This document shows positions 18,713-27,816 of a stretch of 64,000 nucleotides of DNA, piece by piece; positions within the stretch are counted from its first letter, which is position 1; each line of letters begins with the position of its first letter. The translations under genes and the position numbers were made by a program. The notes beneath the pieces were generated by a model, which did no database searches, had not been told where the DNA came from, and saw only the letters and a program-made list of their open reading frames with translations. This stretch comes from Streptomyces sp. NBC_01216 (GTDB lineage Bacteria; Actinomycetota; Actinomycetes; Streptomycetales; Streptomycetaceae): positions 6,200,001 to 6,264,000 of the forward strand of contig NZ_CP108677.1 of NCBI RefSeq assembly GCF_035994945.1, written 5' to 3'.

Positions 18713-21079
18713 TCAGCAGGCGCCGAGGTCCTTCCAGACGCCCCAGGCGCCGGTCGTGCCCGGCTCCTCGTTCTGCGTCCACCACTGGGCCTTCCAGGTG
18801 TGGCCCTGGTGGGACACCTCGCTGCCCCCGGTGTAGACCGTCCCGGCGACGTACGCGGGCGCGGTGCAGGTGCCGCCCGGCGGGGTCGTCGGAGGCGTGG
18901 TGGGCGGGGTCGTCGGCGGGGTGGTGGGAGGCGTGGTCGGCGGGGTGGTGGGCGTCGAACCGCCCGGCTCCACCACCGTCGTGCCGCGCGCCAGGTCGCC
19001 GGCGAGCGCGTAGGCGGTGCCGTTGATGTTCACGGTCCAGTTCGACGGCGTGGACACCGGCAGGTAGTAGTTGAACGCGAGGTCCACGGTGGCGCCGGGC
19101 GCGAGCGACTGCCAGGCCGGGAGCTTCAGGGAGACCCGGTGGAAGTCGCCCTTGAGGCCGCCCACGTTGCTGCCCGTGTGGTCGCTGCTGATCACCTTGG
19201 TGCCGAAGCCGGACTGGTCGGAGGCGTTGCCCGGAGCGGCGGTCGCGTAGTCGAACTGGAACTCCGTGCCGCCCGGCAGCGCGGTCTGCGTGTTGTTGGT
19301 GATCTTGATCTTGGGGGTGATCGGGTAGTTGGAGTCGCCGAGCTTGAACTCGGTGAACTCCACGCCCACGTTCACGGCCTGCGTCGGCAGCGTCGCGTGG
19401 GACTTCTTCGCGCCGTACGGGGCGGCGGTCTTGAACTTGTCGTACATCAGCGAGGTGAGCGTGGAGCCCATCTCGTACTGGCCCTTGGTGGCGTTCCAGG
19501 CGTAGTCGCCCGCCATCTCCCAGACCATGGTGCCGCCGATGCCGCGGTCCACGACGTAGTCCGCCTTCGCGGCGACCGACTGCTCGTCCTCCGTGGAGAG
19601 GAAGACCTTCTTCTGGGCGTTCCACAGCCACGGCGCGACCAGCGTCGAATCGTACTTGCGGGCGTAGGTGCCGGTCAGCGTGGTGTTCGCCGGGAAGCCG
19701 TACCGCGTGACGTAGTCGCCGACGATCCCCTTCTCGAGGTTCTTGGCGTGCCACATGGGGTTGGAGCCCGCGGGGGACTCGACACCGTTGGTGTCCTTGT
19801 CGTGCCACAGGTTGTCGATGCCGACGGCGCCGTCACCGCACTTGGTCAGGCCGGAGCCGGCCGGGCAGGTGGCCGCGCTCGCCTTGCCCCACAGGCCGTC
19901 CGTGCCGCCCTGCACGTTCTTGTGGCCGCGGGTGTAGTAGGGCAGCCCGATGTTGATCCGGCCGGCCGGCATCGAGCCGCGGAAGTAGTGGTAGGCCCAG
20001 TCGGTGTTGAGGTAGCCGATGCCGCCGTACTGCGAGGAGCCGTAGACGTTGGCGGCGGCCAGCTCGCCGTCCTTGCCGTCGTCGAAGAGCGAGGCGTTGG
20101 GGCCGACGTACTCGTTCCAGGCGCCGTGCAGGTCGTAGGACATGATGTTGACGTAGTCCAGGTACCGCTGCATCTGGAAGGTCTCCATGCCGCGCAGCAG
20201 GTAGCCGGAGGAGGGTGCGGCGACGGTCAGCAGGTAGTGCTTGCCGTCGGCGGCGCCGGCCCGGTCGAGCTTCTCGCGGAGCGACTTCATCAGCACCGCG
20301 TAGCCCTTGACGAGTCCGGCGCGGCGGCCGTTGGCCAGCTGCCAGTCGAGCGGGTTGCCCGCGTCCTTCATCGTCGTCGGGTATTCGTAGTCGATGTCGA
20401 CGCCGTTGAAGCCGTACTTCTTGATGAACGCCACGGCCGAGTCCGCGAACGTGTCGATCCCGGCCTGGTTGACCGAACCGTCGGCGTTGGTGGCCATGGA
20501 GTAGAAGCCGCCGGAGTTCACCCGGGCGCCGCCGTCGTCGAAGTAGCCGCCGGTCTCCGCCCAGCCGCCGACCGAGATCAGGGTCTTGACGTTCGGGTGT
20601 TGCTTCTTGTATTTGGTCAGCAGGTTGAAGTGGCCCTTGTACGGCAGGGCGGGGTCCATCTCGGCGCCGGCGACACCAGGCCAGGTCATCCCGGTGGCCG
20701 CGTTGTCCGGCCCGTCACCGCCGACGGAGATCTTGTTGTCGGAACCGATGTGTCCGAAGGCGTAGTTGATGTGGGTGATCTTGTCCCACGGGATGTTGTT
20801 GGCGAGATAGGCCGGCTCGCCGTTCTTGCCGGTACGCCAGCCGGTGAAGTAGCCGATGACCCGGCGCTGGTGGTCGGTGCCCATCTTCTCGCGGCCCGCG
20901 GTGTCGTAGACCGAGCAGTAGGGCACGTCGACGCCGGGTGTCTTGTACAGGCCGTCGGGGCGACAGGACTCGTTGTCGGCGGCGTACGAGACGCCGCCGG
21001 AGAGCGAGCTGAGCAGCAGCCCGGCGACGGCCGCGCCGGACGCGAGCAGCGAGGCTCTCGCCTTCATGGGGGACAACAC
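18713..21079 (-). CDS. Secreted chitinase, GH18 with C-terminal chitin-binding module
   Basis: Exported endochitinase of about 788 residues. The order is: signal peptide ([21 protein letters not shown], cut near SYAA); GH18 barrel with GYFTGWR and the catalytic DxDxE in [13 protein letters not shown], closing with [14 protein letters not shown]; a beta-sandwich domain (~residues 555-690, [20 protein letters not shown]); a TTPP-repeat linker; and a CBM5/12 chitin-binding domain with [18 protein letters not shown] and aromatic [15 protein letters not shown] at 21079 is chosen because AGGAGG (21089-21094) is perfectly spaced for it; the ATG at 21067 is 12 bases later. The promoter with direct repeats lies at 21222-21263. 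Confidence 0.93.
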   Translation of the reverse strand: MLSPMKARASLLASGAAVAGLLLSSLSGGVSYAADNESCRPDGLYKTPGVDVPYCSVYDTAGREKMGTDHQRRVIGYFTGWRTGKNGEPAYLANNIPWDKITHINYAFGHIGSDNKISVGGDGPDNAATGMTWPGVAGAEMDPALPYKGHFNLLTKYKKQHPNVKTLISVGGWAETGGYFDDGGARVNSGGFYSMATNADGSVNQAGIDTFADSAVAFIKKYGFNGVDIDYEYPTTMKDAGNPLDWQLANGRRAGLVKGYAVLMKSLREKLDRAGAADGKHYLLTVAAPSSGYLLRGMETFQMQRYLDYVNIMSYDLHGAWNEYVGPNASLFDDGKDGELAAANVYGSSQYGGIGYLNTDWAYHYFRGSMPAGRINIGLPYYTRGHKNVQGGTDGLWGKASAATCPAGSGLTKCGDGAVGIDNLWHDKDTNGVESPAGSNPMWHAKNLEKGIVGDYVTRYGFPANTTLTGTYARKYDSTLVAPWLWNAQKKVFLSTEDEQSVAAKADYVVDRGIGGTMVWEMAGDYAWNATKGQYEMGSTLTSLMYDKFKTAAPYGAKKSHATLPTQAVNVGVEFTEFKLGDSNYPITPKIKITNNTQTALPGGTEFQFDYATAAPGNASDQSGFGTKVISSDHTGSNVGGLKGDFHRVSLKLPAWQSLAPGATVDLAFNYYLPVSTPSNWTVNINGTAYALAGDLARGTTVVEPGGSTPTTPPTTPPTTPPTTPPTTPPTTPPGGTCTAPAYVAGTVYTGGSEVSHQGHTWKAQWWTQNEEPGTTGAWGVWKDLGAC

Positions 21080-21221
21080 GATCGGTTTCCTCCTGGATAG
21101 GGGGTACCACCACACCCCCAGGGCGTAGGGGGTGTGGGCCGAACACAACGAACAAGGGGGTGGGTCGTGTTGGGCCCGTGGAGTGCGCACGCCGGCGGGC
21201 CGTACCTCGGAGGTGAAACGG

Positions 21222-21263
21222 AGATTAAGAGGACTAGACCAGTGCGTCAATAGGTCTGGACCA
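21222..21263 (-). promoter_or_regulatory. Chitinase promoter with paired 12-bp repeats
   Basis: Read on the minus strand, the region has TGGTCCAGACCT (21252-21263), then TTGACG (-35, 21245-21250), then TGGTCTAGTCCT (21230-21241), then TAATCT (-10, 21222-21227). The -35 to -10 spacer is 17 bp. The two near-identical 12-mers flanking the -35 box are the arrangement known for Streptomyces chitinase promoters, which overlap DasR (N-acetylglucosamine repressor) sites. Induction by chitin and repression by glucose is therefore expected. Confidence 0.85.
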
Positions 21264-21369
21264 TATAGGAGGGATCTGATGGGTTCATGGCATGCTGTGA
21301 TCCAGCCCACAGCACCTCACCCGCATGGTCGACCGGCGTCCGTGGCACACTGGCCCTGTATCAGCAGCA

Positions 21370-21495
21370 GCGCACTCCGGGGTCGGTGTAATTCCGAACC
21401 GGCGGTATAGTCCGCGACCCGTCCGCAGCCAGCGGCCGGTTGACCAGGTGGGATTCCTGGACCGACGGTGAAAGTCCGGATGGGAGGCAGTGCGC
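21370..21495 (+). ncRNA. FMN riboswitch (RFN element)
   Basis: The conserved RFN core is complete. P1 is formed by gcgcact (21370-21376) with agtgcgc (21489-21495). Inside are the hallmark blocks ggggtcggtgtaattccgaac, accggcggt, ccgcgacccg, gaccaggtgggattcctgg and gacggtgaaagtccggatgg. It lies 199 bases before ribD. Binding of FMN should switch off transcription or translation of the downstream ribD-ribE-ribM-ribBA-ribH operon. The remaining leader (21496-21693) is long enough for an expression platform. Confidence 0.95.
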
Positions 21496-21693
21496 GGCGG
21501 GCGACCCCTTCACGGGTACGTCGGCCGTATTCCGCTGGTCGCGACGGCCGGACACCCCGGTCGGCAGCCGGTCCTCCGGCGATCGCGGCGACGCGGTGTA
21601 CGTGGCCTCGGCGTCCCGCGCGAGGTGTCCTTCCCGCTCCCTGTCGTCATCGACAGGCCCCGGAGTCCGTGCCCGAAGAGGCAGGAGGACCCG

Positions 21694-22782
21694 GTGGCAA
21701 CGCCAGCCGACATGAACGCCATGCGCCGAGCCGTCGCGCTCGCCGCCCGCGGACTCGGCTCCACCAGCCCCAACCCGGTCGTCGGATGCGTCATCCTCGA
21801 CGCCTCCGGGCACCAGGTCGGCGAGGGACACCACCAGCGCGCCGGCGGGCCCCACGCCGAGGTCCACGCCCTGCGCGCGGCCGGCGTCCTCGCCCGCGGC
21901 GGCACCGCGTACGTCACCCTCGAACCCTGCAACCACACCGGCCGCACCGGCCCCTGCGCGCAGGCCCTCATCGAAGCCGGGATCGAACGGGTCGTGTACG
22001 CGGTCGGCGACCCGAACCCGCAGGCCACGGGCGGCGCGGACACCCTCCGCGCGGCCGGCGTCCACGTTCTCGGCGGACTGCTGGAGGACGAGGCGGAAGC
22101 CGGCAACATCGCCTGGCTCACCTCCGTCCGGCACGGCCGGCCGTACGTCCTGTGGAAGTACGCCGCCACCCTCGACGGCCGGATCGCCGCCGCCGACGGC
22201 ACCTCCCGCTGGATCTCCTCCGCCGAGTCCCGCGCGGACGTCCACCGGCTGCGCGCCGAGGCCGACGCCGTCGTGGTGGGCTCCGGAACGGCCCGCGCCG
22301 ACGACCCCCACCTGGCCGTCCGCGGCATCGAGGGCGCCGTCCAGCCGCTGCGGGTCGTGGTCGACACCGAGGCGAGCGCCGTCAAGCCCGGCGCCCGGGT
22401 CCTCGACGCCACCGCCCCCACCCTGATCGCCGTCGCCGAGGACGTCGAGACCTCGCTGCCGGACGTCGTCCGGCTTCCCCGCGACGGTCGCGGCCTGTCC
22501 GTACCCGCCCTGCTCGCCGCCCTCCACGAGCGCGGCGTCCGTTCCGTCCTCCTCGAAGGCGGCCCGACGCTCGCGGGCGCCTTCGTCGCCGCGGGAGCCG
22601 TCGACCGGGTCGTCGGCTACCTGGCCCCCGTCCTCCTCGGCGCCGGCCCGCATGCCCTCGCCGACGCCGGAATCACCACCCTCACCGACGCGTTGCGCCT
22701 CGACGTGACCGAGACCGCCCGCGTCGGACCCGACCTGCGGATCACCGCCACCCCTGCCCCTGCCACCGCCAAGGAGCGCTGA
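21694..22782 (+). CDS. ribD: Bifunctional pyrimidine deaminase/reductase RibD
   Basis: Catalyses steps two and three of riboflavin synthesis from the GTP cyclohydrolase II product. The N-terminal deaminase domain has the zinc motif HAEVHALRAAG and EPCNHTGRTGPCAQ. The C-terminal reductase domain (from ~residue 145, YVLWKYAATLDGRIAAADG) has the NADPH-binding EGGPTLAGAFV. Length is 362. GTG at 21694 sits five bases after AGGAGG; an ATG six codons later is an alternative. First gene of the FMN-riboswitch operon. ribE follows after only two bases. Confidence 0.95.
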   Translation: MATPADMNAMRRAVALAARGLGSTSPNPVVGCVILDASGHQVGEGHHQRAGGPHAEVHALRAAGVLARGGTAYVTLEPCNHTGRTGPCAQALIEAGIERVVYAVGDPNPQATGGADTLRAAGVHVLGGLLEDEAEAGNIAWLTSVRHGRPYVLWKYAATLDGRIAAADGTSRWISSAESRADVHRLRAEADAVVVGSGTARADDPHLAVRGIEGAVQPLRVVVDTEASAVKPGARVLDATAPTLIAVAEDVETSLPDVVRLPRDGRGLSVPALLAALHERGVRSVLLEGGPTLAGAFVAAGAVDRVVGYLAPVLLGAGPHALADAGITTLTDALRLDVTETARVGPDLRITATPAPATAKER

Positions 22783-22784
22783 GC

Positions 22785-23393
22785 GTGTTCACCGGAATCG
22801 TCGAAGAACTGGGTGAGGTCACCGCCGTCGAGCAGCTGGAGGACGCCGCCCGCTTCCGGCTCCGCGGCCCCCTCGTCACGGACGGCGCCAAACACGGCGA
22901 CTCCATCGCCGTCAACGGCGTCTGTCTCACGGTCGTCGAGTCCGGCGACGGCGAGTTCACCGCCGACGTGATGGCCGAGACGCTCCGGCGCTCCTCGCTC
23001 GGAGCCCTCGACGTCGGCTCCCGGGTCAACCTCGAACGCCCGATGGCGGTCGGCGACCGCCTCGGCGGGCACATCGTCCAGGGACACGTCGACGGAACCG
23101 GCACCATCCTGGACCGGACCCCGTCCGAGAACTGGGAGATCGTCAGGATCGGCCTGCCCGCGCACCTCTCACGCTACGTCGTCGAGAAGGGCTCGGTCAC
23201 CGTCGACGGCGTCAGTCTCACCGTCGTCGACGCCGCCGACGACTGGTTCAGCATCAGCCTCATCCCCACCACGCTCGCCCTGACCACGCTCGGCATCAAG
23301 CGGAGCGGCGACCCGGTCAACCTCGAGGTCGACGTCATCGCCAAGTACGTCGAGCGACTGCTCGGCCCGAACGCACGGGAGGACGTCAAGTGA
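22785..23393 (+). CDS. ribE: Riboflavin synthase alpha subunit
   Basis: Dismutates two 6,7-dimethyl-8-ribityllumazine molecules into riboflavin. The protein has the tandem lumazine-binding barrels of the family: barrel one begins [11 protein letters not shown] with NGVCLTVV, and barrel two begins [13 protein letters not shown] with DGVSLTVVD. Length 202 is typical. It starts at GTG 22785, two bases after the ribD stop, with AAGGAG inside the ribD end. Its stop overlaps the ribM start by four bases. The gene is named ribB in some Streptomyces literature. Confidence 0.95.
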   Translation: MFTGIVEELGEVTAVEQLEDAARFRLRGPLVTDGAKHGDSIAVNGVCLTVVESGDGEFTADVMAETLRRSSLGALDVGSRVNLERPMAVGDRLGGHIVQGHVDGTGTILDRTPSENWEIVRIGLPAHLSRYVVEKGSVTVDGVSLTVVDAADDWFSISLIPTTLALTTLGIKRSGDPVNLEVDVIAKYVERLLGPNAREDVK

Positions 23394-24028
23394 ACTGGCT
23401 CAACTCCGAGGCGTTCACCGTCCTCGGTCAGCACATCATGTGGTCCGACATGATCGGCAACACCATCGGCCTGGTCGCGCTCGCCCTCGGCTGGCGCCGC
23501 TCCATCCTCACCTGGCCCGCGCAGCTGCTCTCGGGCGCGATCCTGGTCGGTGCCTACGCCTCGGCGCAGCTCAGCGGCGGTGTCGGCAAGCAGATCCTGG
23601 TCATCGCCGTGGCCGCCTGGGGCTGGTCGCGGTGGAACCGCGGCAAGCGACACGCCCAGGACGGCTCCATCGCCGTCCGCTTCGCCGACTGGAAGGAGCG
23701 CGTCCTCCTGCTGGCCGGCGCCGTCCTCGGAACGCTGGCGGTCGGCGGACTGTTCACGCTCTACCCATCGCTGTCCTGGAGTCCCTGGGCCGACGCGTAC
23801 ATCTTCGTCGGCACCCTCGTCGCGATGGTCGCCCAGGCCCGCGGCCTGGTCGAGTTCTGGTTCGCCTGGCTCCTCGTCGACCTGGTCGGCGTCCCGCTCG
23901 CCTTCAACAGCGGCCTCGCCTTCTCCGGTCTGGTCTACGTCATCTACTTCGCCCTCGTCATCTGGGGCATGCGCGACTGGTGGCTCAGGACGCGTACGAC
24001 CCCCGCACTGGAAGGAGCCGCGGCATGA
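23390..24028 (+). CDS. ribM: PnuC-type riboflavin transporter RibM
   Basis: Membrane protein of 212 residues with about six or seven helices, from the PnuC family of vitamin carriers ([33 protein letters not shown]). PnuC itself carries nicotinamide riboside. The branch found inside actinobacterial riboflavin operons (RibM/PnuX) was shown in Streptomyces davaonensis and Corynebacterium to carry riboflavin and roseoflavin by facilitated diffusion. Placement between ribE and ribBA under the FMN riboswitch supports that role here. GTG start overlaps the ribE stop (GTGA) and the stop overlaps the ribBA ATG. Confidence 0.9.
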   Translation: MNWLNSEAFTVLGQHIMWSDMIGNTIGLVALALGWRRSILTWPAQLLSGAILVGAYASAQLSGGVGKQILVIAVAAWGWSRWNRGKRHAQDGSIAVRFADWKERVLLLAGAVLGTLAVGGLFTLYPSLSWSPWADAYIFVGTLVAMVAQARGLVEFWFAWLLVDLVGVPLAFNSGLAFSGLVYVIYFALVIWGMRDWWLRTRTTPALEGAAA

Positions 24029-25302
24029 GCGCGCTTCCGCTCTGGGACGCCACCGACCTGTCCCTGGACCCCGTCGAGCAAGCCGTCCGCGACATCGCCG
24101 CCGGCCGTCCCGTCGTCGTCGTCGACGACGAGGACCGCGAGAACGAGGGTGACCTCGTCATCGCCGCCGAGAAGGCGACCCCCGAGGTCGTCGCCTTCAT
24201 GATGAGCGAGTGCCGCGGCCTGATCTGCGCCCCCATGGAGGGCGAGGAGCTGGAACGCCTCCAGCTCCCGCAGATGGTCGAGCACAACACCGAGTCGATG
24301 CGGACGGCCTTCACCGTCTCCGTCGACGGCGCCCCCGCCCACGGCGTCACCACCGGCATCTCCGCCGCCGACCGCGCCACCACCCTGCGGATGCTGGCGA
24401 GCGGCGAGCACGAGCCGTCCGACTTCGTGCGACCCGGCCACATCTTCCCGCTGCGCGCCAAGCCCGGCGGCGTCCTGGTCCGCAACGGCCACACCGAGGC
24501 CGCGGTCGACCTCGCCCGTCTCGCCGGCCTCCGCCCGGCCGGCGCCATCGTGGAGATCGCCGGCGAGGACGGCGTGATGCTGCGCCTGCCCGAGCTCGTC
24601 CCCTTCGCCCGCAAGCACGGCCTGACGATCATCTCGATCGAGGACCTGATCGCCTACCGCCGCTCCTCCGAGCCGACCGTCCGCCGCGAGGCAGAGGTCA
24701 GGCTCCCCACCGCCCACGGCGACTTCACCGCGTACGGCTACCGTTCCACCGTCGACGGAGTCGAGCACGTCGCCCTCGTCCACGGTGAGATCGGCGACGG
24801 CCGCGACGTGCTGGTCCGGGTCCACTCCGAGTGCCTGACCGGCGACATCTTCCACTCGCTGCGCTGCGACTGCGGCCCCCAGCTGCAGGCGTCCATGGAC
24901 CGGATCACCGAGTCCGGCCGCGGAGTCGTCGTCTACCTCCGGGGCCACGAGGGACGCGGTATCGGCCTGCTGTCCAAGCTCCGCGCCTACGAACTCCAGG
25001 AGCGGGGCCGCGACACCCTGGACGCCAACCTGGAGCTGGGCCTGCCCGCCGACGCCCGCGACTACGCCGCCGGCGCGCAGATCCTCGGCGACCTCGGCGT
25101 CCGGAGCGTGCGGCTCATGACCAACAACCCGGACAAGATCTCCGCCCTCACCCGGTACGGCCTGAAGGTCGAGGGCCGTGAGCCCATGCCGGTCCAGGCG
25201 GGCGAGCACAACCTCCGCTACCTGCGCACCAAGCGGGACCGGATGGGGCACGACCTGCCCTGGCTGGAAGCCGGACCGGCCTCCACCTGCGGCAACCAGT
25301 AA
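24025..25302 (+). CDS. ribBA: Bifunctional DHBP synthase / GTP cyclohydrolase II
   Basis: Supplies both branches of riboflavin synthesis. The N-terminal half (residues ~15-215) is 3,4-dihydroxy-2-butanone-4-phosphate synthase with the metal/acid loop [19 protein letters not shown] and [15 protein letters not shown]. The C-terminal half is GTP cyclohydrolase II with the zinc cysteines in [20 protein letters not shown] and the GTP motif [17 protein letters not shown]. Length is 425. GAAGGAG precedes the ATG, which overlaps the ribM stop. Often called ribA in Streptomyces. Confidence 0.96.
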   Translation: MSALPLWDATDLSLDPVEQAVRDIAAGRPVVVVDDEDRENEGDLVIAAEKATPEVVAFMMSECRGLICAPMEGEELERLQLPQMVEHNTESMRTAFTVSVDGAPAHGVTTGISAADRATTLRMLASGEHEPSDFVRPGHIFPLRAKPGGVLVRNGHTEAAVDLARLAGLRPAGAIVEIAGEDGVMLRLPELVPFARKHGLTIISIEDLIAYRRSSEPTVRREAEVRLPTAHGDFTAYGYRSTVDGVEHVALVHGEIGDGRDVLVRVHSECLTGDIFHSLRCDCGPQLQASMDRITESGRGVVVYLRGHEGRGIGLLSKLRAYELQERGRDTLDANLELGLPADARDYAAGAQILGDLGVRSVRLMTNNPDKISALTRYGLKVEGREPMPVQAGEHNLRYLRTKRDRMGHDLPWLEAGPASTCGNQ

Positions 25303-25331
25303 GTAACCGGAAGAAATCGGCAAGGAGAGAC

Positions 25332-25817
25332 ATGAGCGGCAAGGGCGCACCCGTCCTCAGCGTGAAGAACTGCAGCGACCTCCGGGTCGCGGTCATCGCG
25401 GCGCAGTGGCACGAGAAGATCATGGACGGTCTCGTCGACGGCGCGCTGCGGGCCCTGAGCGATCTCGGCATCGACGAGCCGACACTGCTGCGCGTCCCCG
25501 GCAGCTTCGAGCTGCCGGTGGTGGCGAAGGTCCTCGCCGGTCGCGGCTACGATGCCATCGTCGCGCTCGGCGTCGTCATCCGTGGCGGAACCCCGCACTT
25601 CGAGTACGTGTGCCAGGGCGTGACCAACGGCCTCACCCAGGTCTCGATCGACACCGGCGTACCCGTCGGCTTCGGCGTCCTGACCTGTGACACCGAGGAG
25701 CAGGCCCTGGACCGGGCCGGCCTCGAAGGGTCGAACGAGGACAAGGGCCACGAGGCCGTCACCGCCGCCGTCGCCACCGCGACCACGCTGCGCACCGTCA
25801 GCGAACCCTGGCGCTGA
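25332..25817 (+). CDS. ribH: 6,7-dimethyl-8-ribityllumazine synthase
   Basis: Condenses the DHBP-synthase product with the RibD-pathway pyrimidine to give lumazine, the substrate of ribE. It forms pentamer-based capsids. The 161-residue protein has the substrate-binding blocks [34 protein letters not shown] with the catalytic histidine, and [20 protein letters not shown] lies seven bases before the ATG. Last gene of the rib operon. A short gap separates it from hisE. Confidence 0.96.
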   Translation: MSGKGAPVLSVKNCSDLRVAVIAAQWHEKIMDGLVDGALRALSDLGIDEPTLLRVPGSFELPVVAKVLAGRGYDAIVALGVVIRGGTPHFEYVCQGVTNGLTQVSIDTGVPVGFGVLTCDTEEQALDRAGLEGSNEDKGHEAVTAAVATATTLRTVSEPWR

Positions 25818-25893
25818 GCCCCCCGGGAGTCCCGCCCCTCCGCCGGAGGCGCCGCGCGCCCGCTCCGTCGCACCCCGTACTCTTAGGACCATC

Positions 25894-26166
25894 ATGGCGA
25901 ACAAAACCTTCGAAGAGCTCTTCGCCGAGCTGGAGCTCAAGGCCAAGGCCGGCGACCCCGCCACCTCGCGCACCGCGGAGCTCGTGGACAAGGGCGTCCA
26001 TGCCATCGGCAAGAAGGTCGTCGAGGAGGCCGCCGAGGTCTGGATGGCCGCCGAGTACGAGGGCAAGGAAGCCGCCGCCGAGGAGATCTCGCAGCTGCTG
26101 TACCACGTCCAGGTGATGATGGTCGCCCGCGGGATCTCGCTCGACGACGTCTACGCCCACCTCTGA
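25894..26166 (+). CDS. hisE: Phosphoribosyl-ATP pyrophosphohydrolase
   Basis: Second step of histidine synthesis: removes pyrophosphate from phosphoribosyl-ATP. The 90-residue all-alpha MazG-fold protein shows [17 protein letters not shown] and the metal-binding [17 protein letters not shown], ending [21 protein letters not shown]. It is the stand-alone form usual in actinobacteria (not fused to HisI). AGGA lies five bases before the ATG. hisG follows 84 bp later, across a small 10-bp tandem repeat. Confidence 0.95.
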   Translation: MANKTFEELFAELELKAKAGDPATSRTAELVDKGVHAIGKKVVEEAAEVWMAAEYEGKEAAAEEISQLLYHVQVMMVARGISLDDVYAHL

Positions 26167-26190
26167 GGGCACCCGGCATCCGCCGCCCCC

Positions 26191-26230
26191 GGCAACTCCC
26201 GACAACGCCCGGCAACTCCCGGCAACTCCC
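26191..26230 (+). repeat. Four 10-bp tandem units between hisE and hisG
   Basis: The unit ggcaactccc is repeated exactly at 26191, 26211 and 26221, with a variant (gacaacgccc) at 26201. It ends 20 bp before the hisG ATG. It is probably slippage-derived spacer; a role in the hisE-hisG spacing is possible but not shown. Confidence 0.7.
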
Positions 26231-26250
26231 AGGCAAAGGAAGCTCACCCC

Positions 26251-27099
26251 ATGCTGCGCATCGCCGTTCCCAACAAGGGTTCCCTCTCCGGACCTGCGTC
26301 GGCAATGCTTCATGAGGCCGGCTACCGCCAGCGCAAGGAGTCCAAGGAGCTCGTCGTCATCGACCCCGAGAACGAGGTCGAGTTCTTCTACCTGCGGCCG
26401 AAGGACATCGCGATCTACGTCGCCTCCGGCAAGCTCGACATCGGCATCACCGGCCGCGACCTGCTCCTGGACTCCGGCGCCAGCGCGGCCGAGATCCTTC
26501 CGCTGAACTTCGGCCGTTCGACCTTCCGCTACGCCACCCGTCCGGGCACCGCCCAGGGCCCGGAGGACTTCGGGGGGATGACGATCGCCACCTCCTACGA
26601 GGGCATCGTCGCCAAGCACCTCGCCGACCAGGGGATCGACGCCTCAGTCGTGCACCTGGACGGCGCCGTCGAGACCGCGATCCAGCTGGGCGTCGCCCAG
26701 ATCATCGCGGACGTCGTCGAGACCGGCACGTCCCTGCGCAACGCCGGCCTGGAGGTCATCGGCGAGCCGATCCTCAAGTCCGAGGCCGTCGTCATCCGCC
26801 GCGACGGTGCCGAGGAGGACCACTCGCAGGTCCAGCAGTTCCTCCGCCGCCTCCAGGGCGTACTCGTCGCCCGCTCCTACGTGATGATGGACTACGACTG
26901 CCGCGCCGAGCACCTGGAGCAGGCCGTCGCCCTCACCCCGGGCCTGGAGTCCCCGACCATCTCACCCCTCCACAACGAGGGCTGGGTCGCGGTCCGCGCC
27001 ATGGTCCCGGCCAAGGAAGCCCAGCGCATCATGGACGACCTGTACGAGCTGGGCGCCCGCGCGATTCTGACGACCGCCATCCACGCCTGCCGTCTCTGA
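26251..27099 (+). CDS. hisG: ATP phosphoribosyltransferase, long (HisG_L) form
   Basis: Commits PRPP and ATP to histidine synthesis and is feedback-inhibited by histidine. It has the catalytic periplasmic-binding-like lobes (IAVPNKGSLSGPA, SGKLDIGITGRDLLLDSGA), the PRPP loop IIADVVETGTSLRNAGLEVI, and an extra C-terminal ACT-like regulatory domain (from ~residue 210, TPGLESPTISPLHNEGWVAVRAMVPAKEAQ). The 282-residue length identifies the long, HisZ-independent form. An AAGGAAG box precedes the ATG. Confidence 0.96.
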   Translation: MLRIAVPNKGSLSGPASAMLHEAGYRQRKESKELVVIDPENEVEFFYLRPKDIAIYVASGKLDIGITGRDLLLDSGASAAEILPLNFGRSTFRYATRPGTAQGPEDFGGMTIATSYEGIVAKHLADQGIDASVVHLDGAVETAIQLGVAQIIADVVETGTSLRNAGLEVIGEPILKSEAVVIRRDGAEEDHSQVQQFLRRLQGVLVARSYVMMDYDCRAEHLEQAVALTPGLESPTISPLHNEGWVAVRAMVPAKEAQRIMDDLYELGARAILTTAIHACRL

Positions 27100-27155
27100 C
27101 CCGGCACGGCTGCACAGGAACACGGCACGGCACCAGGCGCGAAGGAACCCGAGTG

Positions 27156-27608
27156 ATGTCCGACTCTCCCGACCCCGCTCTCCCGGTCACCTTCCGGCCG
27201 GGCCGCACCCGGGCGGTCCTGCTGACCGTCGGCGCGGCGATGTTCACCGTCATCACCGCCGTGGCGCTGATGCTCGAGAAGCTCGGACCGGGGGAGCGGG
27301 CCAGCTTCATCCTCACCGCGGCCCTCTTCCTCGGGGTCCTCGCACTGCTCAGCCGCCCCAAGGTCGTCGCCGACGACGACGGTGTCACGGTCGTGAACAT
27401 CACCCGGACGCGCCGGCTGGCCTGGGCGGAGATCCTCCGGGTCAACCTCCGGCCCGGCGACCCCTGGGTCTTCCTCGACCTGAGCGACGGCACCAGCATG
27501 CCCGCGCTGGGCATCCAGCCCGGTATCGCCAAGCAGCAGGCCATCCGCGACGCCCGCGCCCTGCGTGCCCTGGCCGACAGCCACGGCACCGGGTCGGAGG
27601 CCCGCTGA
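27156..27608 (+). CDS. Membrane-anchored PH-domain protein
   Basis: Protein of about 150 residues. Two hydrophobic segments (residues ~18-40 and ~48-65, VLLTVGAAMFTVITAVALML and FILTAALFLGVLALL) are followed by a bacterial PH-like domain (DGVTVVNITRTRRLAWAEILRVNL). Function unknown; it is frequently found directly after hisG in streptomycetes. GTG at 27153 and ATG at 27156 are both usable with the GAAGGAA box. ATG is taken here. Confidence 0.8.
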   Translation: MSDSPDPALPVTFRPGRTRAVLLTVGAAMFTVITAVALMLEKLGPGERASFILTAALFLGVLALLSRPKVVADDDGVTVVNITRTRRLAWAEILRVNLRPGDPWVFLDLSDGTSMPALGIQPGIAKQQAIRDARALRALADSHGTGSEAR

Positions 27609-27663
27609 GTCCCCCATACGGGGCCGACCCCCTGCCCGACCCCGGGCCGACGTGATTACTCTG

Positions 27664-27695
27664 GAGGCGGTGGTGCCGAACGGCACCACCGCCTC
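27664..27695 (+). terminator. Terminator after the hisG / PH-protein unit
   Basis: A 14-bp perfect stem (gaggcggtggtgcc at 27664-27677 with ggcaccaccgcctc at 27682-27695) closes a four-base loop (gaac), 55 bp after the PH-protein stop. It is the likely end of the rib/his transcription unit. It also separates this unit from the following CNNM genes. Confidence 0.85.
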
Positions 27696-27790
27696 GCATG
27701 TGCAGGGCCGCTGCCGCGGCCCGCGAGGCCACCCTGCGACCCGAGGAGTGACTCCCTCCGGCAATGGACGGATCGTCCGGTAGTACCTGC

Positions 27791-27816
27791 GCCGCCCCCT
27801 CCACGGAGGCGGCGGC
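27791..27816 (+). promoter_or_regulatory. Hairpin burying the ribosome-binding site of the CNNM gene
   Basis: gccgccccctcc (27791-27802) can pair with ggaggcggcggc (27805-27816), with one mismatch in twelve, immediately before the ATG at 27817. The GGAGG Shine-Dalgarno (27805-27809) lies fully in the right arm. This would restrict initiation unless the stem is opened. The loop of only two bases means the top pairs would open in practice. Confidence 0.55.

Noticed and set aside
18880..18955. Repeated ggcggggtcgtcgg-like units that resemble a tandem repeat locus
   Set aside because: They encode the TTPP linker of the chitinase, so the repetition is explained by protein sequence.
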